From: Hymenobacter negativus
GTDB taxonomy: Bacteria > Bacteroidota > Bacteroidia > Cytophagales > Hymenobacteraceae
Assembly: GCF_017571495.1 (NCBI RefSeq)
Contig: NZ_JAGETZ010000002.1
Location: 248,001-312,000 of the forward strand
Length of the DNA stretch: 64,000 bases
Direction of reading: 5' to 3'
The notes under the pieces were generated by a model that saw only the letters and a program-made list of their open reading frames with translations, searched no databases and was not told where the DNA came from. Of the stretch, positions 25,042 to 32,003 are shown one piece after another (the stretch's first letter is position 1; the number at the start of each line of letters is the position of its first letter). The translations under genes were made by a program, and so were the position numbers.

Positions 25042-25821
25042 TTACTGAACCTTAATCATGATGCGTTTGCGCAAGGGCAACGTTTCAACTACTCCTCGGA
25101 AATTTTGACGTTGCACCAGTTGCACATCCACTTGAATCAGGTCGCAATATTTAAGTCCTATGAAATCACTGGGGCTCTTTATAGTAGTTGTAGGCCTAAT
25201 TAGAACATCATTACGCAAGAAACTAACCTGATATTGTGACACCCGATAGTGAGCATCATTGGGCATAAATGAAGAAAACTCAGCAGAAGGAACTGCCCTT
25301 AAAAATAACTGACGATACCATTCCTCGCCAGGTCTGAGGTCGGAGGGCATAGCACCCCCATAACTTCCTTCTACTTTGGGTAGCGGCGGTGTAATGGCTA
25401 TGAACTGATGCTTGAATACCAATGCTCGCCCCCGGTACGCCCAAAGCGTAACGGTCGTTGCTGTTGGAGCGATGAGCAGCCGGTGGGTCTTGGCATCGAG
25501 CCGCACCGTGGCCCCGGTAGCCGTGAAGCGGATGGGAAGCTGCCCTTTGCGCGGCTGGGGTGGGGCAATGAGTGGATTCTCGCAGTTGAGGAACAGGCGA
25601 ATGGAATCGGGCTCGACATCCCAGCGGACTTCGTGATAAGACCAATCCGGCTCCCATCCTCGCACCATTTCTTTGGCGACGGTATCGGGGCCATGTACCC
25701 AGCGCTCCTGCATTGTGTACGTGAGCCGCCACGGCCCCAGCAGCCGGCCTTGCGCCTGCGAGCGCGGTACGGGTAACAGGCTCAGCAGCCACAGGGCCGA
25801 GAGGAGAAGGCGGGCTTGCAT
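25042..25821 (-). CDS. Secreted protein resembling the GldM C-terminal region
   Basis: The product is 259 aa with signal peptide MQARLLLSALWLLSLLPVPRSQA. Two segments recall the periplasmic part of the T9SS/gliding protein GldM: a beta-domain with ATTVTLWAYRGRALVFKHQF followed by a Pro-rich turn (ITPPLPKVEG), and a C-terminal domain with YQVSFLRNDVLIR and DVQLVQRQNFRGVVETLPL. The GldM transmembrane N-terminus is missing and the protein is about half the length of GldM. It may be a stand-alone paralogue or partner of the T9SS trans-envelope machinery. The assignment rests on motif resemblance only. Confidence 0.6.
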   Translation of the reverse strand: MQARLLLSALWLLSLLPVPRSQAQGRLLGPWRLTYTMQERWVHGPDTVAKEMVRGWEPDWSYHEVRWDVEPDSIRLFLNCENPLIAPPQPRKGQLPIRFTATGATVRLDAKTHRLLIAPTATTVTLWAYRGRALVFKHQFIAITPPLPKVEGSYGGAMPSDLRPGEEWYRQLFLRAVPSAEFSSFMPNDAHYRVSQYQVSFLRNDVLIRPTTTIKSPSDFIGLKYCDLIQVDVQLVQRQNFRGVVETLPLRKRIMIKVQ

Positions 25822-25892
25822 GGAATGGCAGAGCGGATGACGCTTAAAAGTAAAGCGGGAAACGTTGCCGCAGATGCCTTGGTATGTGGGCA

Positions 25893-25972
25893 GTAGCGCA
25901 AACTTTCAGTTCGCGTCCTGGAACGAAAGTCGTTGGAATGGCGCGGGGACGCGAACTGAAAGTTCGCGCTAC
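25893..25972. repeat. Bipartite palindromic repeat, copy A (on the clpP stop codon)
   Basis: Left unit 25893-25918 and right unit 25947-25972 are inverted copies with one mismatch, separated by 28 nt containing GAACGA. Each unit is itself an imperfect hairpin (GCGAACT / AGTTCGC). The right unit overlaps the last codon position of clpP and supplies its TAG. Confidence 0.85.
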
Positions 25973-26661
25973 TTCCGCTCCAGCACCTCGTCAATCAGAC
26001 CATAAGCCTGGGCTTCGTCGGCGCGCATCCAGTAGTCGCGGTCGGAGTCGTCGTGGATTTGCTGGTAGGTTTTGCCAGTGCGCTCGGCGTAGATGCCGTA
26101 GAGCTCCTGGCGCAGCTTCACTACTTCGCGGGCCGTGATTTCGATGTCGGCCGAGGGGCCCTGCACGCCGCCGCTGGGCTGGTGAATCATGACGCGGGCG
26201 TGGGGCAGGGCCGAGCGTTTGCCGATGGCGCCGCCGCACAGGAGAAAGGCCCCCATACTAGCGGCTAGGCCGGTGCAGATGGTGGCCACATCGGGCTGCA
26301 CGTACTGCATGGTGTCGTACATACCAAAGCCGGCGTACACCGAGCCGCCCGGCGAGTTAATGTAAAGCAGAATGTCCTTCCGCGCATCGGCCGATTCCAG
26401 GAACAGCAGCTGGGCGTTGATGATGTTGGCAATGTGGTCGTCGACGGCCTGGCCCAGGAAGATGATGCGGTCCATGATGAGGCGCGAAAACACGTCGATT
26501 TCACGGAAGTTCTGCGGCCGTTCCTCGATGACGGAGCGGGTCATGTTGTGGATGTAAGGCCGGACCTGGCCTTCGACTTGGGCCATGTATTGGTCGACGC
26601 GCAGGCCATTGAGGCCCTGGCCGTGTACGGCAAATTTGCGGAATTCGGTTTGGTTGAGCAT
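25969..26661 (-). CDS. clpP: ATP-dependent Clp protease proteolytic subunit
   Basis: From ATG at 26661 the product is 230 aa ([19 protein letters not shown]...). It forms the barrel-shaped serine protease that works with ClpX or ClpA-type unfoldases in the cytoplasm. The catalytic triad is Ser135 in GLAASMGAF, His160 in VMIHQPSGG and Asp209 in [28 protein letters not shown] and [12 protein letters not shown] are canonical. The frame extends to 26772, but the extra residues are not ClpP-like. The TAG stop lies inside palindromic repeat copy A. No clpX follows in this window. Confidence 0.95.
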   Translation of the reverse strand: MLNQTEFRKFAVHGQGLNGLRVDQYMAQVEGQVRPYIHNMTRSVIEERPQNFREIDVFSRLIMDRIIFLGQAVDDHIANIINAQLLFLESADARKDILLYINSPGGSVYAGFGMYDTMQYVQPDVATICTGLAASMGAFLLCGGAIGKRSALPHARVMIHQPSGGVQGPSADIEITAREVVKLRQELYGIYAERTGKTYQQIHDDSDRDYWMRADEAQAYGLIDEVLERK

Positions 26662-26761
26662 GGGGTTTATTGGGGTTATAAAAGGCATGACGGGGCCAGC
26701 CGTGCTGAAAAAGCACGGGATTGGTGGCCCGTAGTGAGATAATGTGAATTGGGGCAAACGG

Positions 26762-26806
26762 CGGACCCTCACCCCCGGTCCCTCTGCCTAGAAGAGAGGA
26801 GCCTTA
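26762..26806. repeat. C-rich intergenic word (CCCTCACCCCC ... AGAGAGGAGCC)
   Basis: This stretch carries ACCCTCACCCCCGGTCCCTC followed by GAAGAGAGGAGCC, a weak inverted repeat (CCTCT/AGAGG). Related words occur at 37614-37636 (CTCCTTTCCAAGAGAGGAG) and 37719-37760, both also between genes. Confidence 0.45.
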
Positions 26807-26821
26807 TGAAAAAGAAGGTAA

Positions 26822-27076
26822 TTACATGGCCCAGGCACGGCGCAGCCAGCCCCGCCAGCCACCATATAGCTGCGCGTGAATCTGCCGGAGTTCCTGCCGC
26901 AGCTGCTGGCGGCCAGCTTGGCGCAGGCCCTGGTACAGCTGGCGTTGGGCTTCCGCATCAACGGCCAGCTCACCATCCAGCAGCAGGCGTAGGTTCCAGT
27001 CCTCGGCTGGGAGGGCGGCGGGAGTGTTGAGCAACTGCTGCTCAATTAGGCGCAGGCGTTCGAGCTCGGGGCGCAT
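26822..27076 (-). CDS. Small helical protein downstream of the sigma factor
   Basis: The product is 84 aa, rich in Leu, Arg and Gln (MRPELERLRLIEQQLLNTPAAL...). It begins 3 nt after the stop of the ECF sigma gene, so the two are almost certainly co-translated. There is no zinc-finger HxxxCxxC motif and no transmembrane helix. The position is that of an anti-sigma factor, but the features expected of one are absent. The role is unknown. Confidence 0.65.
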   Translation of the reverse strand: MRPELERLRLIEQQLLNTPAALPAEDWNLRLLLDGELAVDAEAQRQLYQGLRQAGRQQLRQELRQIHAQLYGGWRGWLRRAWAM

Positions 27077-27079
27077 GGC

Positions 27080-27670
27080 TTACAATTCGATGGTTTCAGC
27101 CTTGAAAGCCCGGCGCACCGAGTCACGCAGCCGTTCCAGACACTTGAATTTCTGTACCGTGGCCGAACGCACGGAGCGGTAACCGTTGGTAGCGGCAATC
27201 TGGGTGAGCGGCTGCTGAAAGTAGTAGAAGGCCAGTAACATGCTCTTGCACTTCTCGCCCAGGCGCTCTACGTAGTCGAGCACGGCAAAGGTGGATTCTT
27301 CGGGCGCTTCGGCAACCAGTGGCTCCAAGTCATCAGGCAGGGCCTCGTATGACAGGCGGGCGCGGCGGCGCTGCTCGTGGTGCCACAGGTTGCGGCCGAT
27401 GCCCATCAGATAGGTGCGGGGCGCGGCGGTGAGCGTAAGGGTGCCGCCTATGGCTTGCTCATAGAGGATGACCAGCGCATCCTGAAAAATGTCCTGAGCA
27501 TCCTGCTCCGAACCACCGTGGCGGCCGATGTATCGGCTTACTGCCGGGAAGGCCTGGTGGTAGAGCCGGGTCAGGGCCTGCTCGCGGTTGGTGAGCAGGG
27601 CGTGGCGGAGAGTCGCCGAGGCCGGCGGCGTTTTCGGAAGGCGAGGAGAAGCAGTCATCGGAGCAGCCAT
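27080..27670 (-). CDS. ECF-type RNA polymerase sigma factor
   Basis: The product is 196 aa. Region 2 is visible as ALTRLYHQAFPAVSRYIGRHGGSEQDAQDIFQDALVILYEQA and RTYLMGIGRNLWHHEQRRR. Region 4 starts at LGEKCKSMLLAFYYFQQPLTQIAATNGYRSVRSATVQKFKCLERLR, in which the HTH recognition helix follows the GYRSVRSATVQK motif typical of Bacteroidota ECF factors. The start ATG at 27670 lies after a terminator, so it is independently transcribed. The regulon is unknown. The downstream gene at 26822 is its likely partner. Confidence 0.9.
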   Translation of the reverse strand: MAAPMTASPRLPKTPPASATLRHALLTNREQALTRLYHQAFPAVSRYIGRHGGSEQDAQDIFQDALVILYEQAIGGTLTLTAAPRTYLMGIGRNLWHHEQRRRARLSYEALPDDLEPLVAEAPEESTFAVLDYVERLGEKCKSMLLAFYYFQQPLTQIAATNGYRSVRSATVQKFKCLERLRDSVRRAFKAETIEL

Positions 27671-27721
27671 GTACTAATTAATCCATTTCCGGCCCAACTA
27701 TCACCCTTCGTCTGTAAAAAA

Positions 27722-27757
27722 AGTCGCCCACGCTTCTGGCTAGAAGCGCGGGCGACT
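27722..27757 (-). terminator. Terminator after the TonB-dependent receptor
   Basis: A 16-bp stem with one mismatch (27722-27737 with 27742-27757) is followed on the minus strand by a T-run at 27716-27722. Confidence 0.8.
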
Positions 27758-27781
27758 AAAAGCTGCCGCAACTGTCTTTTA

Positions 27782-30295
27782 TTACTTAAATGCCAGCGGC
27801 ACCACCAGCTTCACGCTCACGTTCCGCCCTTGGTTAAACACGCCGGTGCGGCCATTCGAGGAGTTGAAATCGGCGTATTTCAGGCGGCTCAGGTGGCTTT
27901 GGTATCCGACGTCGAACAGGTTGTTGGCCGTGATGAAGAGTGAGAATAAGGTTCGGCCCTGCGCATCGGCCAAATCGGTCCCGATGCCCGCGTTAATCAG
28001 CGTGTAGCCCGGCGTGGCCGTCTCCGTATCGAAGGCGGAGAAGTAGCGGTTCTGGTCGAAGGTGTGTTCCAGCTGCACGCGGGCGTAGGGGTTGGTGATG
28101 CGCTTGCCCTGGCGGCGGAAGTTGGCCCGCAACTCCGACTGCAGCCGGTCGCCGGGGATGAAGGGCAGGTAGCGTTCGGCTTCGGCCACGTTCAGCTGCC
28201 GGGCGCGCACCATCGAGAACGAATTTTCGAAGTGCAGCCAGTCGAGTGGGTGGGGGTGTAGGTCAAGGCTGACTTCACCACCCAGCAGGCGGGCCTGGCC
28301 CTGCTCGTACTTATAGGCGCTGGTGTTGTCGCCGCGCAGCGAGTCAGCCCCGCTGGCCGTGAGCAGGCGGCGCGTAAAGATGTAGTTGTCAATGCTGTTC
28401 TCAAAGGCGTCGACGCTGAAGCGGACGTGGTCGGTCACGTAGCTCACGCCAGCATCGAGTTGCAGGCTGGTTTCGGCCAGCAGGTTGTCGTTGCCGATTT
28501 CGTAGCGAATAGTGCCCTCGTGCTCGCCATTCGAGCCCAGCTCGGCAATGTTCGGAGCTCGGAAGCCGCGCGAGAGGTTGGCCTTCACCGTCAGCTTCTC
28601 GTTCAGGTTATATGCCCCGCCCACGCTGCCGCTGTAGTTGCGAAAGGTGCTGATGAAACCCGGAAACTTGAGTTCCGCTTCGGGGTTGCTGGTGGGCTGC
28701 TCGTTCTCGTTGAGCAGCAGCTTATCAGCCGAAATCTGCCGCACGTCGTAGCGCAGCCCACCGCTGATATCCAGTGCGCCAATGGTTTTCTTGGCTACCG
28801 CAAACACGCCAGCTTCGTTCAGCTTGTAGGCCGGAATCAGGAATTCCACGCCCAGGTTGCGGTTTTGTTGGTGCAAGCCGCTGGTGCCCAGGGTTAGGTT
28901 CCAGCCGTTGTGCTCAGCCAGGAAGTAGCGCAGAGCGTAGTCCACGGTGCGCAGCTGGAAGTAGAGCGAGGTTTCGGCGGGGTCGAGCACATTGCCGTAT
29001 TCGCGGCGCAGGTTCTGCTGGTAGTTCACCTGCAGGCCCAGCCGGGCCCCGTTCGAGCCCAGAATGAAGCTATTGTCGACGCCCAGGCGCAGGTGGTTAA
29101 TCTGCTGCTGGGGCACGGCCAGGCCGTAGCCGCGCAAGTCGCCGTCGGTCACGGGTACGCTCAGGGTCGAGTCGCCGCTGGCCACGTCTTTCAGAAAGCG
29201 GCCGGTTTGCGGGTCGCGGGCGCCCTCGGTCAGCCCCAGACGCTGGTTGAAGGTGCTGAAAGTCAGGTGGGAGTAGCCCCAGCTTTTGTTCAAGCCCACG
29301 TAGCCGTTGGCATCCCACTCATTAAAGCCCGAGTTGTACACCCGGCGGTCGTAGCGGTTCTGGTAGTTGCCGGCCACCTTGCGGGTGCCCCGTGCCAGCC
29401 AGTTGAAGCCGTTGAGGTTGCCTGCATTCTGGAAGGAGTAGCCCTGCTGGTGGTTGTTGGTCTGATAGCTGGCCGTAGCCAGGCCCGTAATGTGGCCTTC
29501 GGCAATGGGTTCGGGCGCCAGAAAGTTGATGACGCCTGCCATGGCATCGGAGCCGTAAAGTAGCGAGCCAGGACCTTTGATAATCTCGGCGCGGTCCACG
29601 CTAAACTCATCAATCTCAATGCCGTGCTCGTCGCCCCATTGCTGGCCTTCCTGTTTGGCTCCGTTGTTTAACGTAATGACGCGGTTATAGCCCAACCCGC
29701 GCACCACAGGCTTGCTAATGGCCGCGCCGGTCGTAATCTGGCTCACGCCCGGCGTGTGGGCGATGGCGTCCACAATGTTGGTCGATGAGGTCTGGTTCAG
29801 CCGTGTGCGGTCAATCACGGTGGTGGGGATGGGCGAGCGGCGCAGCTGCGTGGCCTGGGATACCCCTGTCACCACCACCTGCCCAATCTCGGTGGCGGCC
29901 ACCGTCAGCTTGAACTCCAGTGGCTGGCCGCTACCGGTGTCCACGGTCTGCGTCACGGTGTTGTAGCCCAGCGAGCGCACCTGCACTGTAAACCGCCCCC
30001 GCGGGAGGCTGCTGAAGCTAAAGCTGCCATCGGCCCCGGCTGCCGCGCCCTGCTTTAGGTCGGTGAAGAGAATGTTGGCCCCCGGCAATGCTTCGCCGGT
30101 GGCGGCATCGGTCACGCGGCCCGTGAAGGGTGGGGCGGCTGCCCGGCTGCGAGCGGCAGCTGGGGCCGGAATGCCCGCATTCTGCAGGCCCTGGGCAGTA
30201 GCAACGGTAAGTGAACCGCTAATTAAGCCCAACACAGTGAGCGAAGTAGAAGGGGCTTTTAGTGAGAAACCAGACTTCGAGAAGAAAGCAAACAT
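27782..30295 (-). CDS. TonB-dependent outer-membrane receptor (probable metal uptake)
   Basis: From ATG at 30295 the product is 837 aa. After the signal sequence a carboxypeptidase-regulatory-like domain (FTGRVTDAATGEALPGANILF, about 58-140) precedes the plug (VVVTGVSQATQLRRSPIPTTVI ... VRGLGYNRVITLNNGAKQEGQQWGDEHG ... RAEIIKGPGSLLYGSDAMAGVINF) and a 22-strand barrel ending VSVKLVVPLAFK. The plug wording QQWGDEHGIEIDEF is shared with ZnuD-like zinc receptors. A His-rich small exported protein is encoded just upstream on the same strand, which supports metal transport. The substrate is inferred. Confidence 0.9.
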   Translation of the reverse strand: MFAFFSKSGFSLKAPSTSLTVLGLISGSLTVATAQGLQNAGIPAPAAARSRAAAPPFTGRVTDAATGEALPGANILFTDLKQGAAAGADGSFSFSSLPRGRFTVQVRSLGYNTVTQTVDTGSGQPLEFKLTVAATEIGQVVVTGVSQATQLRRSPIPTTVIDRTRLNQTSSTNIVDAIAHTPGVSQITTGAAISKPVVRGLGYNRVITLNNGAKQEGQQWGDEHGIEIDEFSVDRAEIIKGPGSLLYGSDAMAGVINFLAPEPIAEGHITGLATASYQTNNHQQGYSFQNAGNLNGFNWLARGTRKVAGNYQNRYDRRVYNSGFNEWDANGYVGLNKSWGYSHLTFSTFNQRLGLTEGARDPQTGRFLKDVASGDSTLSVPVTDGDLRGYGLAVPQQQINHLRLGVDNSFILGSNGARLGLQVNYQQNLRREYGNVLDPAETSLYFQLRTVDYALRYFLAEHNGWNLTLGTSGLHQQNRNLGVEFLIPAYKLNEAGVFAVAKKTIGALDISGGLRYDVRQISADKLLLNENEQPTSNPEAELKFPGFISTFRNYSGSVGGAYNLNEKLTVKANLSRGFRAPNIAELGSNGEHEGTIRYEIGNDNLLAETSLQLDAGVSYVTDHVRFSVDAFENSIDNYIFTRRLLTASGADSLRGDNTSAYKYEQGQARLLGGEVSLDLHPHPLDWLHFENSFSMVRARQLNVAEAERYLPFIPGDRLQSELRANFRRQGKRITNPYARVQLEHTFDQNRYFSAFDTETATPGYTLINAGIGTDLADAQGRTLFSLFITANNLFDVGYQSHLSRLKYADFNSSNGRTGVFNQGRNVSVKLVVPLAFK

Positions 30296-30404
30296 GAAAC
30301 AAAAGGGAGGGCCGCCCGCAGGCGGCATAAGCGCAAGCCGGCCCCCAGACCGCGGCGCAGTCGGGGCAGGGCGTAGCTTAAATTACGAAAAGCCGGGGTG
30401 CCGC

Positions 30405-30749
30405 TTAGGCGGTGGGCGGCCCGCGCAGTTGAGCCGGTTCCCGCGCAATCCAGGGCGCGGTGGCCACGGTGGGCACGGGCATGGTAGCAAAGCACGGCCG
30501 CGCCACCGGCACCGGCACCACCACGGGGGCACTTGCCACAAACGGCACGTTGTAGAAGTCCTCTACCTGGCAGTGCTTATGCTCTTTACTCACCAAGGCT
30601 TTGCCCTTGTGCCGGAAGGCGGGGGCCTGGGCCGGCTCTTCGGTGGTGTGTTCGTGGCTGTGCAAGGCCAGCACCCACGCCTCGGGCAGCAGCGTCCGCA
30701 CGAGGCAGAGCAGCAGGACGAGGGCAATATGGGAGCGCAGGGCGGACAC
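30405..30749 (-). CDS. Small His-rich exported protein preceding the TonB receptor
   Basis: From GTG at 30749 the product is 114 aa. A signal peptide (SALRSHIALVLLLCLVRTLLPEAWVLA) precedes LHSHEHTTEE and KEHKHCQVEDFYNVPF, a His/Cys cluster suited to metal binding. The tail is Pro/Val/Ala-rich. Proteins with this layout are often found before metal-type TonB-dependent receptors in Bacteroidota; here it lies 110 nt upstream of one. A TTG start at 30773 is possible, but a TTTG box at 30755-30762 favours the GTG. Confidence 0.6.
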   Translation of the reverse strand: MSALRSHIALVLLLCLVRTLLPEAWVLALHSHEHTTEEPAQAPAFRHKGKALVSKEHKHCQVEDFYNVPFVASAPVVVPVPVARPCFATMPVPTVATAPWIAREPAQLRGPPTA

Positions 30750-30754
30750 GGGTG

Positions 30755-30762
30755 CAAAGATG
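30755..30762 (-). promoter_or_regulatory. Candidate -7 box for the His-rich protein / receptor operon
   Basis: The minus strand reads CATCTTTG, one mismatch to TAnnTTTG, and ends 5 nt before the GTG at 30749. Confidence 0.3.
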
Positions 30763-30893
30763 GGGCACAGCAATTAAAAGCTGCGCCGCAGAATAAAATT
30801 CCGGATTCCGGCGTTGAACGAAATCTGGGCGGTTGAGTTTTATCGTAGCGCCTACCGTATATTCGCCCTTGGCGGTTAAAGCGCTATATTTCT

Positions 30894-31406
30894 GTGATAA
30901 TTAGTAATATTTCCGACCTTTCTTTGCAATATGACGAGGTACTCGGCCTATTGCGCGTTGAGTGGGCTTCCGGAGCCGACATGCGAACCTTTCGAAGCAG
31001 TGCCGAGCAGCTGTTGCAGCTAAGTCTGCAGCTGAGCGTGCGGCACCTGCTGCTGAACATGAACACCTTTCCGGACATTTCGGTGTACGACCAGGTATGG
31101 CTGGGCACGCACTGGATGCCCGAAGTAGAGCATATTCACTTGGAGCGCGTAGTGCTTATCAACAACCGTCACCGTTTGCACAACCAGATGGCCATTGACG
31201 CGCTGATTGACATCGCCCAGCCGTTCATTCGCTGTGATATTCAGTATTTTCCGCAGCCCGCATCTGGTCTGCACTGGCTCAGCGACCACTCCGAGCGACT
31301 GCCCGCCCTGCTGGCCGAATGGGACGCCGTGCACAGCTCTAGTGTCCTGCCCGCGCCCGGTACGGCCGAGTATCGCTCGCCGCAGTACCGGCCCTACGAC
31401 TCGTAG
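30894..31406 (+). CDS. STAS-like hypothetical protein, paralogue 1
   Basis: The product is 170 aa from a GTG start. Alternating strands and helices (VLGLLRVEWASG, LRHLLLNMNTFPDISVYDQVWLGTHWMPEV, RVVLINNRHRLHNQMAIDALIDIA, IQYFPQPASGLHWLS) resemble a STAS-type fold with an ASALHWL-like C-terminal helix. The next gene, 13 nt downstream, is clearly homologous (LHNQMAIxA, WLxxHWxPxV). No recognised kinase or phosphatase partner lies nearby. Function is unknown; regulatory STAS role is a guess from fold pattern. Confidence 0.7.
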   Translation: MIISNISDLSLQYDEVLGLLRVEWASGADMRTFRSSAEQLLQLSLQLSVRHLLLNMNTFPDISVYDQVWLGTHWMPEVEHIHLERVVLINNRHRLHNQMAIDALIDIAQPFIRCDIQYFPQPASGLHWLSDHSERLPALLAEWDAVHSSSVLPAPGTAEYRSPQYRPYDS

Positions 31407-31419
31407 CTTCCCCGGTCCG

Positions 31420-31896
31420 ATGGTGTTTCCACTTGCTCATAATCTGCAGGTTCAGCACGACCTTGACTTGCGCCTGATGCGGTTTCAGTGGGTGGGCGGC
31501 CCGGCCAACCATGCTTTGCGCGCTGGCTTGGCCTACGGCCGTGATATGGTGGTAGCGAACAAGCCCACCCATACGCTGATAGACTTTCACGGCATGCCAC
31601 TCATTGATATTCAAGATGAACTATGGCTGTCAGTGCATTGGTTTCCGAAGGTGGCCCGGCGGCCGTTGCGCTGCGTAGCCGTTATTTTCACGCCTGAGCA
31701 GCTGCACAACCAAATGGCCATCGAGGCCATGCTGTGGGTAGGCCGCCACCTCATGCGCTTCGAGATGCAGGTGTTTGCAGACGTACCCGCTGCCCTCGAC
31801 TGGCTAACGGAAGGCGACGCGGCCGCCGTGCAGCGTTTGCAAGCTGAATGGGATGAGGGATTGGTCCAGCTCCAACTCATGCCGCTGTCAACTTGA
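31420..31896 (+). CDS. STAS-like hypothetical protein, paralogue 2
   Basis: From ATG at 31420 the product is 158 aa. It aligns with the previous gene: LMRFQWVGGPANHAL, HTLIDFHGMPLIDIQDELWLSVHWFPKVARRPL, EQLHNQMAIEAMLWVGRHL and MQVFADVPAALDWLTEGD. Divergence is high, so the duplication is old. The two genes are spaced like an operon (13 nt). The frame is open to 31207, but that part overlaps paralogue 1 and is rejected. Confidence 0.7.
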   Translation: MVFPLAHNLQVQHDLDLRLMRFQWVGGPANHALRAGLAYGRDMVVANKPTHTLIDFHGMPLIDIQDELWLSVHWFPKVARRPLRCVAVIFTPEQLHNQMAIEAMLWVGRHLMRFEMQVFADVPAALDWLTEGDAAAVQRLQAEWDEGLVQLQLMPLST

Positions 31897-32003
31897 CAGA
31901 AAATCAACCCTTGGAACGCCCTTTGAAAGCTACGGAAGTTGTGGCTCGCACCGCTGTGCCCAGCCATTCCGTCTGACTTTCAACCTTTCCTGATACCTGC
32001 ATC

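Noticed and set aside
26662..26772. N-terminal extension of ClpP
   Set aside because: Known ClpP N-termini align from [10 protein letters not shown]; the upstream residues carry no propeptide features.
27716..27757. Palindrome before the sigma factor considered as an operator
   Set aside because: Its T-run on the minus strand and position just after the receptor stop fit a terminator better.
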